Source: Candidatus Electryonea clarkiae (GTDB lineage Bacteria; Electryoneota; Electryoneia; Electryoneales; Electryoneaceae). From it: 46,440 nt of DNA. Below the pieces are notes generated by a model, which worked only from the letters and a program-made list of their open reading frames with translations, did not search any database and was not told the origin of the DNA. Where the stretch lies: positions 1 to 46,440 of the forward strand of contig JAVCCM010000121.1 in NCBI GenBank assembly GCA_030765455.1, read 5' to 3'. Below are positions 37,389 through 46,328 of the stretch, in pieces (within the stretch, counting starts at the first letter, position 1; every line of letters begins with the position of its first letter). The position numbers and the translations under genes are program-made.

Positions 37389-38465
37389 ATGAATGCTTAT
37401 CCTTTAAAACGTGTCTGGTGGCGGACACTTCTTTTTTCTTTAATCGGGCGACTGGTGAAAAAGCCTGATGGAAAAGTACCTCCGTTGCCGAAGAAGCCAA
37501 AACGTATTCTTGTACTCACCCCGGTGTTGAGGGGTGATTATATAATTTTGTCTCCTTTGCTTAGTGGAATATCAAGAGCTTACCCACAGGCAGAAATAGC
37601 AGTCGTAGTAACCCGGGCGAGTCGGGAGCTTGCTGAAGCGGATCCTATTGTAGATAGAGTCTTACTCTATAGAAAGCTTCCGGCATGGTACAAATCTGTT
37701 TGGGAAATTTTTAATTACAGACCTTGTATCGTAGTCTTACCGAAAGCTCACCCGGCATTTACTGAATCTTTAATGCTGTTACTTTCGCGTTCACCTTTCA
37801 GGGTTGGTTTAAGCCACCCATATCATGATGCCTTCCTGACACATCCGGTGCATCACGAACAAGAGAATGAACACAGGACAGAAGCCTATGCACGATTGTT
37901 GGCGCCATTTGGAATTGATCCCTCTGATGTAAATCGAAGACTGATAATAGGTAAAAAACCGGAATCGGAGAAAATGGCAGAGCTGTTCATTTCTAAGCAC
38001 GGCGAAGGTTTGTGGATTACAATAAATATCTCTGCGGGTTCGGGCGCACGGTTCTGGCAAACAGAACAATGGAAAAAATTGATTAGATGCCTTACGGAAT
38101 CGCGCCGGGAAATAAAAATCCTGATAATTGGTTCACCGGCCGACAGGGCGCAATGCCAGGGAGTGGCGCGAGAATTTGATAATGTTTATACAGTTGACAC
38201 TCCCGGCTTCCTTGATGCGGCGGCATTGCTGGCGAAAACGAAATTGCTGATCAGTCCTGATACAGGTACTGTTCATGCCGCGGCGGCACGAAATGTACCG
38301 GTTGTGGTATTGTATAATGGAGATAAAATTAACTATGTAAGGTTTTCGCCGGAAAGTGTACCCCACCGTGCTGTGTTTGCTGAAGAAGGCAAAGATGTAA
38401 CTACTATTTCATTCCGGGAAGTGTTTCATGAAGTTATTCATCTACTGGTTGAAATTGAATTATGA
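37389..38465 (+). CDS. glycosyltransferase family 9 (heptosyltransferase-like)
   Basis: A 358-residue GT9 protein, the family of ADP-heptose:LPS heptosyltransferases. Family features are ILVLTPVLRGDYIILSPLLS near the N terminus (R-GD motif), an NISAGSGARFWQTEQWKKLI strand, IIGSPADRAQC, and LLISPDTGTVHAAAARNVPVVVLY, where D-G-H binds the ADP-sugar. It begins 8 bp after the second GT4 gene. Heptose addition to a lipid A-type anchor would fit the MsbA-like transporter, but the sugar is not proven; no heptose synthesis genes are in the window. Confidence 0.87.
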   Translation: MNAYPLKRVWWRTLLFSLIGRLVKKPDGKVPPLPKKPKRILVLTPVLRGDYIILSPLLSGISRAYPQAEIAVVVTRASRELAEADPIVDRVLLYRKLPAWYKSVWEIFNYRPCIVVLPKAHPAFTESLMLLLSRSPFRVGLSHPYHDAFLTHPVHHEQENEHRTEAYARLLAPFGIDPSDVNRRLIIGKKPESEKMAELFISKHGEGLWITINISAGSGARFWQTEQWKKLIRCLTESRREIKILIIGSPADRAQCQGVAREFDNVYTVDTPGFLDAAALLAKTKLLISPDTGTVHAAAARNVPVVVLYNGDKINYVRFSPESVPHRAVFAEEGKDVTTISFREVFHEVIHLLVEIEL

Positions 38466-38477
38466 TTTCCATTAAAT

Positions 38478-40469
38478 ATGGGCAATGTATTGACGAATGA
38501 ATCCGAATTAAAAAAGAAAGATTTATATGAACGAATAAAAGAACCATTGCCGCCGGTTCTATCGAAAACCTCGACTTTTGCCGGAAGTTTCTGGGTGATA
38601 ATATTCTTTACTTCTCTTCTTTTCATTCCTGATCACTTAATTACAATTATTATCTTTGGAACTCTCCTTGCGTTAATCCTGGTAGTTACGGGACGATTAC
38701 CGTTTCCGAGAAATCATCAGGCGGCAATGATTTTCTTCCTTTTGTTTATTTTTATATTGATCTATAGTTTATTTTATGAAGCTGATTCTGACCATGATTC
38801 ACTCCCTGTTTTGCCTGTCGTTTTTTCGTTTCTAATTGTGTTTTCAATCGTATCCCTGCTGAGAACTACTAAATCTTTGTGGATTGGCTGGTTCTCTGTG
38901 ATGACTTTGGGAGTGGCTTTTTCTCTTCTTCACCTTATAGGTTATAAATGGAATGTGGGATATCCCGGGTTCACAACTGAAATATTATTGGTACTGTTTG
39001 GTGCTCCATTAGTCCTGTCCTTGAGGGGCTGGAAGCAACGTATTGGATTTCTATTCCTTGCAATTATTTTTGTGTCAGCGTGTTTTCATGCATTAAAACC
39101 AGGTTCATTCAGTCTTGTTATTCCACAGTATGCCGATATTATTGAATTTTTTGTAATTATAATTCTTCTATCATCAATTCTTCGACAGGGCTATAAGGAC
39201 CTGAAGAGGTGGAAAACACCATGCATTTCACGGAGCCTGTATCTTAGTGGAATGTTAAGTGCCGTCTTTTTCCCAATATTGGTAATAATGCAGGGTTGGA
39301 CGTTGAATGAAAACATGGTCTATCTAACTGCCGCATTGCTTGGAATCGGACTGGCTGGTAGGGAAAGGTTGATTCACGAGGATTTTACACGCCATCCACG
39401 CCGCCGCCAGACTCATATTTATGGATATTTCCAGGAAACAGGAATATTTTTCGAATCATTAATAGCCGCCATTATTTCAATATTCAGATCCGGTCATGAA
39501 CAAACGAGGCATAAGAGCCAGTCGAAGATAATAGACAGCGACAGTAATAAACTTTATTTCCCCTACCAAACAGGTACACCGAATTGGATTCCGGTATGTA
39601 TGCATCTGCATACGAATTATTGGGAAGGCGCTTTCAACGCGGATGAAGTCGCTGACTATTACGCCCGGCTTGGCGCCAAGGCGGTAATAATTACTGATCA
39701 TAACCGAATAACTACCTCATCAAACTCTGTCTCTGTTTTGCCTGCTTATGAACATGGCTGGGGTTTTTATAATCACCATGTATTAGCGCTGGGGGCAAAG
39801 AAAGCGCTTCCCGATGAAAGTATTTTTGGCAAATCACAAAATCTAAAAAGAAGACAATTAGCTTCTCTACGTAAGAATTCTGATTTTCTTATCCTGGCTC
39901 ATCCTATGCATAAAGATGCCTGGTCTGAAAAGGATGTGTCCAATCTTGATTATGATGCGCTGGAGATTTTCAATAAATCAATTGAAAGTGTTAATCGTTG
40001 GGATGAAGCATTATCGTCGGGGAGACTTGTCTGGGGTACTGCTGGTGATGATTGCCATGATCTCAGGAGCAGGCATCAAACGGCGAAACGGTATATCCTG
40101 GTTGATATTCGAGACGAGCAGGGACTGACCGCTGAAACACTTATTAAAGCCCTCCGAAAGGGAGCTTTTATAGCTGTATGGCAGCGTAACCGGAACTTCA
40201 CCTCAAAACTGCCGCCGGATGATCTTCCATTGATCTCTTCCTTTGATCAATATGATGATACTTTGAAGCTCATCTTTGATAAGCCGGTTGATAAAGTTAC
40301 CCTCATTGGAAAAAATGGAGTAATGATAAAGGAACTCAAGTCAGTTGAAGATGTTGAAATTCTATTGCCTGGAGGATCTGGATATATAAGAGCGGAAATC
40401 AGGCATGATATGTATTCAATCATGCTAAATCCAATTGCGAGAATAAAAGAATTCCCGGTAGAAAAATAA
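38478..40469 (+). CDS. membrane protein fused to a PHP-domain phosphoesterase
   Basis: A 663-residue two-part protein. Residues about 30-290 hold eight to ten membrane helices with no motif I recognise. Residues about 370-560 form a PHP metal-dependent hydrolase with its metal ligands in order: MHLHTNYWEG (H-x-H, about 374), ITDHN (about 404), AYEHGW (Glu), LAHPMHKD (about 475) and GDDCHD (D-x-H, about 524). The last 90 residues are a small beta domain. PHP domains cleave phosphate esters. It follows the GT9 gene by 12 bp, so it likely belongs to the glycan operon, perhaps removing a phosphate from a lipid-linked intermediate. This is a hypothesis only. Confidence 0.8.
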   Translation: MGNVLTNESELKKKDLYERIKEPLPPVLSKTSTFAGSFWVIIFFTSLLFIPDHLITIIIFGTLLALILVVTGRLPFPRNHQAAMIFFLLFIFILIYSLFYEADSDHDSLPVLPVVFSFLIVFSIVSLLRTTKSLWIGWFSVMTLGVAFSLLHLIGYKWNVGYPGFTTEILLVLFGAPLVLSLRGWKQRIGFLFLAIIFVSACFHALKPGSFSLVIPQYADIIEFFVIIILLSSILRQGYKDLKRWKTPCISRSLYLSGMLSAVFFPILVIMQGWTLNENMVYLTAALLGIGLAGRERLIHEDFTRHPRRRQTHIYGYFQETGIFFESLIAAIISIFRSGHEQTRHKSQSKIIDSDSNKLYFPYQTGTPNWIPVCMHLHTNYWEGAFNADEVADYYARLGAKAVIITDHNRITTSSNSVSVLPAYEHGWGFYNHHVLALGAKKALPDESIFGKSQNLKRRQLASLRKNSDFLILAHPMHKDAWSEKDVSNLDYDALEIFNKSIESVNRWDEALSSGRLVWGTAGDDCHDLRSRHQTAKRYILVDIRDEQGLTAETLIKALRKGAFIAVWQRNRNFTSKLPPDDLPLISSFDQYDDTLKLIFDKPVDKVTLIGKNGVMIKELKSVEDVEILLPGGSGYIRAEIRHDMYSIMLNPIARIKEFPVEK

Positions 40470-40832
40470 TCACTTTCGTCATTGCGAGGTAGCGAAGCGA
40501 CGAAGCAATCCCCTGAATTGAATCAATAAAGAATGATTACTTTTCTCTGGTTTTCTCCAGTGCCTATGTGGATTCCCGCGTCAACGCGTCAGAGGTTGCA
40601 CAAGGTCCGAGAATAAAGTTTACTTTCTGCGCCAATATGGCAGAGTCGGCAAGCCATACCGGCGGCACTCAAAATCATGTGTTTATAAATTATTGTGAAA
40701 TATAAAGTATGCTCGTTATTCTGTTACTGGCATGGAGCTTGTACTTTATAAACATGTAGCAATATATTTTGGTGTTATTCCTCTGAAGGCACGAATGACA
40801 TGATAGCATTTTTTCATTTTAGGGTTCCGATA
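40470..40832. other. intergenic region with dispersed-type repeat
   Basis: No gene seen. Positions 40478-40512 carry CGTCATTGCGAGG ... GAAGCAATCCC, a short hairpin-forming sequence (ATTGC/GCAAT ends) of a type that is dispersed in many bacterial genomes. The rest should contain the clpB promoter, but I could not place one, and I see no CIRCE (TTAGCACTC-N9-GAGTGCTAA) site. Confidence 0.45.
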
Positions 40833-43439
40833 ATGGATTTAAGCAGACTCACAAAAAAATCACAGGCTGCAATACATGAAGCGCAGGTCGGTGCGGTAAA
40901 GTATGGACATATTGAAGTAGATGTTGAACATCTGCTTACTGCGTTGCTTGAGCAGGAAAATGGGATAGCTCCAAGACTTCTGGAGAAAATTGATATTCCT
41001 GTCGATGCGTTCCTGCTGAGTATTAGCAGAGATTTGCAGAAAAGACCTCATCAATCCGGCCACGGCGCTGAAGCGGGCAAGGCATATATCACCCAGAGGC
41101 TTGAAAAAATTCTTGTTAACGCTGAAGATGAAGCGAAAAGAATAAAAGATGAATATGTATCAGTTGAACACCTTTTGCTGGCAATGGTTGACGAAGGAAA
41201 ACAGACACCATCAGGAAAGCTGTTTATTCAATTCAATATAACAAGGGAAAAAATTCTTTCGGCAATGAATGAAGTACGTGGAAGGCAGAGAGTAAGGAGT
41301 AGTGAGCCGGAGGAAACATACGAAGCCCTTGAAAGATATGGTCGAGACCTGGTGGTTGAAGCGCGGAAAGGTAAACTAGACCCGGTTATTGGTCGAGACG
41401 AAGAAATACGACGGGTTATCAGGATATTAAGCAGAAAAACAAAGAATAACCCGGTTTTGATCGGGGAGCCCGGTGTTGGTAAAACGGCCATAGTTGAAGG
41501 GCTGGCACATCGCATCGTTCGAGGAGATGTACCGGGAAGCTTGAAGGATAAATCTATATTTTCACTGGATATGGGTTCTTTAATTGCTGGAGCGAAATTC
41601 CGGGGCGAGTTTGAAGAAAGACTGAAAGCTGTCCTGGCTGAAGTGAAACAGTCCGAGGGCAATATCCTGATGTTCATTGATGAGCTGCATACAATCGTGG
41701 GAGCGGGCAAGGCGGAAGGGGCGATGGATGCAGGAAATATGTTGAAACCGATGCTTGCACGCGGTGAGTTGCATTGTATCGGTGCAACGACTCTCGATGA
41801 ATACCGTACCAATATCGAAGCGGATAGTGCGTTGGAACGAAGGTTTCAACCAATCCTAATAAATCCACCCAGCGTGGAAGATACAATCTCGATATTGCGA
41901 GGTTTGAAAGAGCGTTTTGAGGTGCATCACGGTGTAAAAATACAGGATAACGCTATCGTTTCATCTGCTGTTCTCTCCAACCGCTACATAACCGAACGGT
42001 TTCTCCCCGACAAAGCAATTGATCTTGTGGACGAAGCCTGCGCTATGATTCGTACCGAAATAGACTCTATGCCCGCTGAACTTGATGCTGTCACCCGCAG
42101 AGTAATGCAACATGAAATCGAGGCGGCGGCTTTATCAAAAGAAGACGATGCCTCCAGCATGGAGCGGTTTGAAACATTGAGAAAAGAACTGGCTGATGAA
42201 CGTGAGAAAGCTGATGCGATGCAAGCGCAGTGGGATGCTGAAAAACTGGCGATAGATCGAGTACGCAAAATACGTGAAGAAATAGAGATATTAAGACTTC
42301 AAATTGATAAGGCTGAACGAGAATATGACCTGAACCTTGCTGCTGAATTAAAACACGGACGCCTTCCGGAGCTGCAAAAGAAACTAGGAGTAGAAGAGGA
42401 TAAGTTTGCAGCCCGTCAGACCGGAAATAAACTGTTACGCGAGGAAGTGACCGAGGACGAGATATCTGATATTGTAGCTAAATGGACTGGAATTCCAGTC
42501 AGCCGTTTGATGGAGGGTGAAAAAGAGAAGCTGCTGAAGTTGGATCAAATCCTGCATCAGAGGGTGATTGGTCAGGATCAAGCTGTTCAGCTCGTGACTG
42601 ATGCTATCATAAGGTCAAGATCGGGAATAAAAGATCCAAAACGTCCTATCGGTAGTTTTCTTTTTCTCGGTCCGTCCGGGGTTGGCAAAACAGAACTTGC
42701 CAAAACCCTTGCAGAGGCTCTGTTTGACAGCGAGGAAAACTTGGTTCGGATAGATATGAGTGAATATATGGAGCGTCATTCTGTCTCGCGTCTTACAGGC
42801 GCCCCTCCGGGATATATCGGGTACGATGAAGGTGGACAACTGACTGAGACGGTCAGACGTAAACCATATTCCGTTGTACTCTTTGATGAGATCGATAAAG
42901 CACATCCGGATGTGTTCAACGTGCTACTGCATGTTCTCGATGATGGCAGGATTACCGACAGCCACGGGAGAACAGTGAATTTCAAAAATACGGTTCTCAT
43001 TCTAACCGGTAATATCGGTTCTACAGAACTCTTGAATGGTTTAACGTCCGATGGCAGGATTACTGAAGATGTTCATAATAAGGTAATGGCTGAATTGAGA
43101 GAAGTTTTCAGACCTGAGTTCTTGAATAGACTTGATGATGTTATCATGTTCAAGCCGCTTACGTTAAAAGAGATCGAAGAGATAATCGACCTGCTGATAA
43201 ATGAATTACAGAAAAGGTTACAAGATAGAAATATTCAATTGCAGCTTAGTCCGGCAGCAAGAGAATTTATAGCCGCGGAGGCTTATGATCCTGTTTTCGG
43301 AGCACGCCCACTAAAACGTTACCTCCAAAGTGAAATCGAAACACACCTGGGACGCTCGATTGTGGAGGGGAGTATTAAAGACGGTTCTGCAGTATTAATA
43401 GATATGGTCAATAATACCCTGAAAATAAGCGTGTCGTAG
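40833..43439 (+). CDS. clpB: ATP-dependent disaggregase ClpB
   Basis: The Hsp100 protein disaggregase that works with DnaK, 868 residues from the ATG at 40833 (AGGG 9 nt upstream). An in-frame ATG at 40800 adds 11 non-family residues. A Clp_N domain (1-145) precedes the first AAA+ ring (Walker [10 protein letters not shown], about 200) with [18 protein letters not shown]. The coiled-coil M domain (about 405-525), which separates ClpB from ClpA/ClpX, is present. The second ring has [16 protein letters not shown] and [17 protein letters not shown]. It is monocistronic, ended by the hairpin at 43482-43550. Confidence 0.97.
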   Translation: MDLSRLTKKSQAAIHEAQVGAVKYGHIEVDVEHLLTALLEQENGIAPRLLEKIDIPVDAFLLSISRDLQKRPHQSGHGAEAGKAYITQRLEKILVNAEDEAKRIKDEYVSVEHLLLAMVDEGKQTPSGKLFIQFNITREKILSAMNEVRGRQRVRSSEPEETYEALERYGRDLVVEARKGKLDPVIGRDEEIRRVIRILSRKTKNNPVLIGEPGVGKTAIVEGLAHRIVRGDVPGSLKDKSIFSLDMGSLIAGAKFRGEFEERLKAVLAEVKQSEGNILMFIDELHTIVGAGKAEGAMDAGNMLKPMLARGELHCIGATTLDEYRTNIEADSALERRFQPILINPPSVEDTISILRGLKERFEVHHGVKIQDNAIVSSAVLSNRYITERFLPDKAIDLVDEACAMIRTEIDSMPAELDAVTRRVMQHEIEAAALSKEDDASSMERFETLRKELADEREKADAMQAQWDAEKLAIDRVRKIREEIEILRLQIDKAEREYDLNLAAELKHGRLPELQKKLGVEEDKFAARQTGNKLLREEVTEDEISDIVAKWTGIPVSRLMEGEKEKLLKLDQILHQRVIGQDQAVQLVTDAIIRSRSGIKDPKRPIGSFLFLGPSGVGKTELAKTLAEALFDSEENLVRIDMSEYMERHSVSRLTGAPPGYIGYDEGGQLTETVRRKPYSVVLFDEIDKAHPDVFNVLLHVLDDGRITDSHGRTVNFKNTVLILTGNIGSTELLNGLTSDGRITEDVHNKVMAELREVFRPEFLNRLDDVIMFKPLTLKEIEEIIDLLINELQKRLQDRNIQLQLSPAAREFIAAEAYDPVFGARPLKRYLQSEIETHLGRSIVEGSIKDGSAVLIDMVNNTLKISVS

Positions 43440-43455
43440 AACTCTATAGCAAAAT

Positions 43456-43550
43456 GTACAGAGTTAAAAAGTGTAGAGTCCAAAAGTATAGAGTTCAACC
43501 TTCAGGTTGTTCTTTTTATTTACACACTGAAGTGTGAACTCTATACTTTT
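43456..43550. terminator. tandem 15-bp repeats forming a bidirectional terminator
   Basis: Three tandem 15-bp units, at 43456-43470, 43471-43485 and 43486-43500 (GTACAGAGTTAAAAA, GTGTAGAGTCCAAAA, GTATAGAGTTCAACC). The third is part of a long hairpin: AAAAGTATAGAGTTC (43482-43496) pairs perfectly with 43536-43550, and CTTCAG (43500-43505) with CTGAAG (43527-43532). It lies between convergent clpB and the nitroreductase gene, with A and T runs outside the stem in both directions. Confidence 0.7.
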
Positions 43551-43557
43551 ATAAAAA

Positions 43558-44145
43558 TCAGAATTCTTTCAATATCAATTCATCAAGATCTCTCTTTGGA
43601 ACATGGTGGACTTCGTTGTCATCCCACCAATAATTGAAATCATCGTTTTCAGGCATGGTTTCTATGACAACTTTCTCTCCGGGTTCCCCGATTGCAAGTA
43701 TTAAAAGGATATCAAATTGCTCCTTAATCTCGAGAGCTACTCTTAATTGAGAGCGCTTGATAGACCCCATCATACAGCAGCCTAAACCCATAGAGCGAGC
43801 CCCAAGCATCATAGTTTGTGCAGAAATACCATGATCACAATCAATATCCCGGTGGAGATTCTTGTCTCCAAGAATAACGATATATCCGGAAGGACGCTCC
43901 GATTCATTCGGTCCATCCCAATCCTTAAGTGCGGCAGCCCATCCAAGACAACTAAATACTTGATTACACACATCATGCACTGAAACGAGGATATACTTCA
44001 GTGGTTGTAGGTTTCTTGCCGACGATGTCTGCCTGGCGAGCGAAACAAGCTCTTGCAGGACAGGCAGGGATACACGTGTTTCAGTACGAAACCTGCGCGT
44101 TGAACGTGTTTCCGTTACAAGTTTTGAAAAATCGTTAAAGTCCAT
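43558..44145 (-). CDS. nitroreductase family protein
   Basis: A 195-residue FMN-dependent nitroreductase-fold protein. The N terminus has the FMN-phosphate binding pattern TRSTRRFRTE followed by LQELVSLARQTSSARNLQPL, and the C-terminal half has ISAQTMMLGARSMGLGCCMMG, the dimer-interface/FMN signature. Such enzymes reduce nitro compounds, quinones or flavins with NAD(P)H; the natural substrate cannot be told. GLGCCMMGSIKR has a Cys pair that is a little unusual. Single gene, convergent with clpB and divergent from the DHH-family gene. Confidence 0.87.
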   Translation of the reverse strand: MDFNDFSKLVTETRSTRRFRTETRVSLPVLQELVSLARQTSSARNLQPLKYILVSVHDVCNQVFSCLGWAAALKDWDGPNESERPSGYIVILGDKNLHRDIDCDHGISAQTMMLGARSMGLGCCMMGSIKRSQLRVALEIKEQFDILLILAIGEPGEKVVIETMPENDDFNYWWDDNEVHHVPKRDLDELILKEF

Positions 44146-44209
44146 TGAGAAACTCCTCTAAAAAAACTCTTGAACTGGAGGCTAAAATTTACGAAACTCT
44201 GTGCGGCAC

Positions 44210-44238
44210 TTGCATAGTGTTTGACTTTCATGTAAAAT
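44210..44238 (+). promoter_or_regulatory. candidate promoter of the DHH-family gene
   Basis: TTGCAT (44210-44215) and TAAAAT (44233-44238) with a 17-bp spacer, 43 bp upstream of the ATG at 44282. CGGAGG at 44271-44276 is a strong ribosome binding site. Confidence 0.45.
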
Positions 44239-44281
44239 GCAAGCGAAAAGTTGAAAACAACAAAGCAATCCGGAGGAAAAA

Positions 44282-45169
44282 ATGCAACTGGCAACCAGGC
44301 TCGATTTTGATGGTTTAGTTTGTGCGGCGATGATCTATGAAATGGAGAGAATCGAAGAGATAAACTTTACAAACCCCAAGGAACTTGAAGAAGGCAGAAT
44401 GCCTTTTTACTTTGATTATGGCGATGCGCTTGCCCACCTGCCATTTAATGCAAATGCCAGGCTGTGGTTTCATAATCGTGATTTCGAGAGTATTCCACCT
44501 CAGAAACTCGAAGGTGTACGAGGTAAATGGGCTCACGCTAACTGTGTATCGACCCTTGTATATGAATATTATAATAAACCGGAGCTGGAAAAATTCAAGC
44601 CATTGGTTGATCATGCTGATAATTTAGGTGCAGCTATTCTCACCAAGGAAGACATACTTGACCCCAAAGGCTGGATGATGCTTTGTTACACTCTTGATCC
44701 ACGTTTTGCCCAGGATCATGGCTATGGCGTTGAAATATTGACAGCTATACGAACAGGTAAATCACCCGAAGAAATTCTCCAGAAAGAAAAAGTTGCCTTG
44801 CGTGTAAGTAGATACCTGGAAGATGAAAAACGTTACCGTGCAGAATTAAAACAGCATACCAAGATGGATGGAAACGTTATTTTAACCGACTTCACTGATT
44901 TTACTGATGCTCCACGTGGAAACCGCTTTGTTGCTTTTCTTGCGTATCCTGACGGCAATGTTCAAGTCCGAGTTGATAATGATCGCGATCCCATGAGGTT
45001 GAAAGTCTCTGTAAGCAAAAGTATTTTCAATAAAACTTGTGGAGTTAATGTCGGTGAATTGATGAAAGAATATTCCGGCGGCGGGGTTGAAGGTGCTGGA
45101 ACATGTCCGATTGCTGCAAGGAACAAGGACAAACGTGTTCCGGAAATTATTGAAAAGCTTAAAGGTTAG
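44282..45169 (+). CDS. DHH-family phosphoesterase-like protein with degenerate motifs
   Basis: A 295-residue protein resembling DHH/exopolyphosphatase-like phosphoesterases. Motif I is kept as TRLDFDGLVCA (5-15). The defining DHH motif, expected after the WF strand, reads WFHNRDFES (about 61-69). The C-terminal DHHA1-like motif, usually GGGGH-x-x-AGTC, reads YSGGGVEGAGTCPI (about 265-278), so the His is missing. With both metal/substrate motifs altered, catalysis by the normal route is doubtful; it may bind a ligand rather than hydrolyse it. Promoter and terminator flank it closely, so it is a single-gene unit. Confidence 0.75.
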   Translation: MQLATRLDFDGLVCAAMIYEMERIEEINFTNPKELEEGRMPFYFDYGDALAHLPFNANARLWFHNRDFESIPPQKLEGVRGKWAHANCVSTLVYEYYNKPELEKFKPLVDHADNLGAAILTKEDILDPKGWMMLCYTLDPRFAQDHGYGVEILTAIRTGKSPEEILQKEKVALRVSRYLEDEKRYRAELKQHTKMDGNVILTDFTDFTDAPRGNRFVAFLAYPDGNVQVRVDNDRDPMRLKVSVSKSIFNKTCGVNVGELMKEYSGGGVEGAGTCPIAARNKDKRVPEIIEKLKG

Positions 45170-45205
45170 ACAATTCATATACCATTCTGTTTAGATGAAT
45201 TACGT

Positions 45206-45232
45206 AACCCGGGTGTGTTCGCCCGGGTTTTT
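45206..45232 (+). terminator. rho-independent terminator of the DHH-family gene
   Basis: Stem AACCCGGG (45206-45213)/CCCGGGTT (45222-45229) with an 8-nt loop, followed by T bases, 37 nt after the stop codon. Confidence 0.85.
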
Positions 45233-45298
45233 GATATGTTAAATGAATATTAATCCCAACCAAATTAATGAGAGCAAGAGCTTATTATTTGGTGATAC

Positions 45299-45326
45299 TT
45301 GACTCTATGAATTAAGTTCTTATATT
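45299..45326 (+). promoter_or_regulatory. candidate promoter of the tRNA-tuf operon
   Basis: TTGACT (45299-45304) and TATATT (45321-45326) with a 16-bp spacer, about 150 bp upstream of the first tRNA. A small hairpin TTAAGCA/TGCTTAA (45341-45361) lies in the leader. A second TTGACT at 45428-45433 has no good -10 partner. Confidence 0.45.
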
Positions 45327-45474
45327 TGGAGGCTATGGGTTTAAGCAGGCTTTTTGCTTAAGCAGATTATTGCAGGAAAAGGCAACATCCTGTTTTAACT
45401 TAACATGGTTTAACGTCGGATAGATGTTTGACTCGGTTGGTTCTTTACTTATTTGAATGACCTACCGTAATGCT

Positions 45475-45546
45475 GCCGGTGTAGCTCAGTGGTAGAGCAC
45501 CGGATTTGTAATCCGGCGGCCGAGGGTTCGACTCCCTCCGCCGGCC
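45475..45546 (+). tRNA. tRNA-Thr (TGT anticodon)
   Basis: Cloverleaf reads cleanly: acceptor GCCGGTG/CGCCGGC, D arm AGCTCAGTGGTAGAGC, anticodon loop TTTGTAA (TGT), T arm GAGGG-TTCGACT-CCCTC. The discriminator reads C and CCA is not encoded in register. Confidence 0.95.
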
Positions 45547-45774
45547 CAATGCCGTTTGGAGGGATGTATAGCTTTGGAGAGTCTCAAATTTTCTCTGGAG
45601 CGGGATTTAACGGTGACACGAACCGCAATGCAGGGAGCCTGTTACTACAGCATAGGTAACATGCTATTTACCTGGATATGCGAGGCGCGCCACCTTTTAT
45701 GTATTTCTTGAAATTAGACTTTATTCCCGGATATTGTCCAATAGGCAGTGTGATATGAATTTGCCGAGGTGATT

Positions 45775-45857
45775 GGGGGGATGCCCGAGCGGCCAAAGGG
45801 AGCAGACTGTAAATCTGCCGGCGTATGCCTTCGTAGGTTCAAATCCTACTCCCCCCA
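45775..45857 (+). tRNA. tRNA-Tyr (GTA anticodon)
   Basis: Class II tRNA with a long variable arm (GCCGGCGTATGCCTTC region). Acceptor GGGGGGA/TCCCCCC, anticodon GTA within CTGTAAA, T arm GTAGG-TTCAAAT-CCTAC, discriminator A, no encoded CCA. Confidence 0.95.
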
Positions 45858-45923
45858 CGTGTTTTAAATTAGGAATTACAAAAATATTTATGTGCGGGTA
45901 ATTAAGATTTTTAAAGGTTTTGA

Positions 45924-45951
45924 TTCCTAATTCATAATTCCTAATTTCTAA
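45924..45951. repeat. AT-rich 14-bp tandem repeat
   Basis: TTCCTAATTCATAA (45924-45937) and TTCCTAATTTCTAA (45938-45951), between tRNA-Tyr and tRNA-Gly. Related to the repeat units at 28381-28414 and 46165-46180. Confidence 0.5.
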
Positions 45952-45962
45952 TTGTTTTTTTT

Positions 45963-46036
45963 GCGGGAGTAGCTCAATTGGCTAGAGCATCGGCCTTCCA
46001 AGCCGAAGGTTACGGGTTCGAGCCCCGTTTCCCGCC
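45963..46036 (+). tRNA. tRNA-Gly (TCC anticodon)
   Basis: Acceptor GCGGGAG/TTCCCGC, D arm AGCTCAATTGGCTAGAGC, anticodon loop CTTCCAA (TCC), T arm ACGGG-TTCGAGC-CCCGT. No encoded CCA. Confidence 0.95.
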
Positions 46037-46164
46037 CTATACGAATCTGGGATCGATGGAATAGATTTCTGATCATTTTTAGAATTTATAACTTTTTAAT
46101 AGTATGTATTTGCAGTCTGTATATGCGCTGTTACGTTTGGCGGATTAATTATTTAAAAATTTTG

Positions 46165-46180
46165 ATTCATAATTCTTAAT
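46165..46180. repeat. AT-rich repeat, inverted copy of 28395-28410
   Basis: ATTCATAATTCTTAAT, between tRNA-Gly and tRNA-Thr(GGT), is the exact reverse complement of bases 28395-28410. Confidence 0.55.
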
Positions 46181-46193
46181 TGGTTTCGTTTTC

Positions 46194-46266
<73 letters not shown>

Positions 46267-46328
46267 CATAATTGCAAATATAATTTTTTGTTGTACAGGA
46301 TATTTCAGGGTTTTTAGGAGAAAAGGAC

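Noticed and set aside
40620..40680. Small structured RNA such as SRP RNA before clpB
   Set aside because: Some complementary GC-rich pieces, but none of the conserved SRP, 6S or tmRNA motifs could be found.
43456..43500. CRISPR array
   Set aside because: The 15-bp units are directly adjacent without spacers and no cas genes are present.
45428..45456. Second tRNA operon promoter at TTGACT 45428
   Set aside because: No acceptable -10 hexamer at 16-18 bp.
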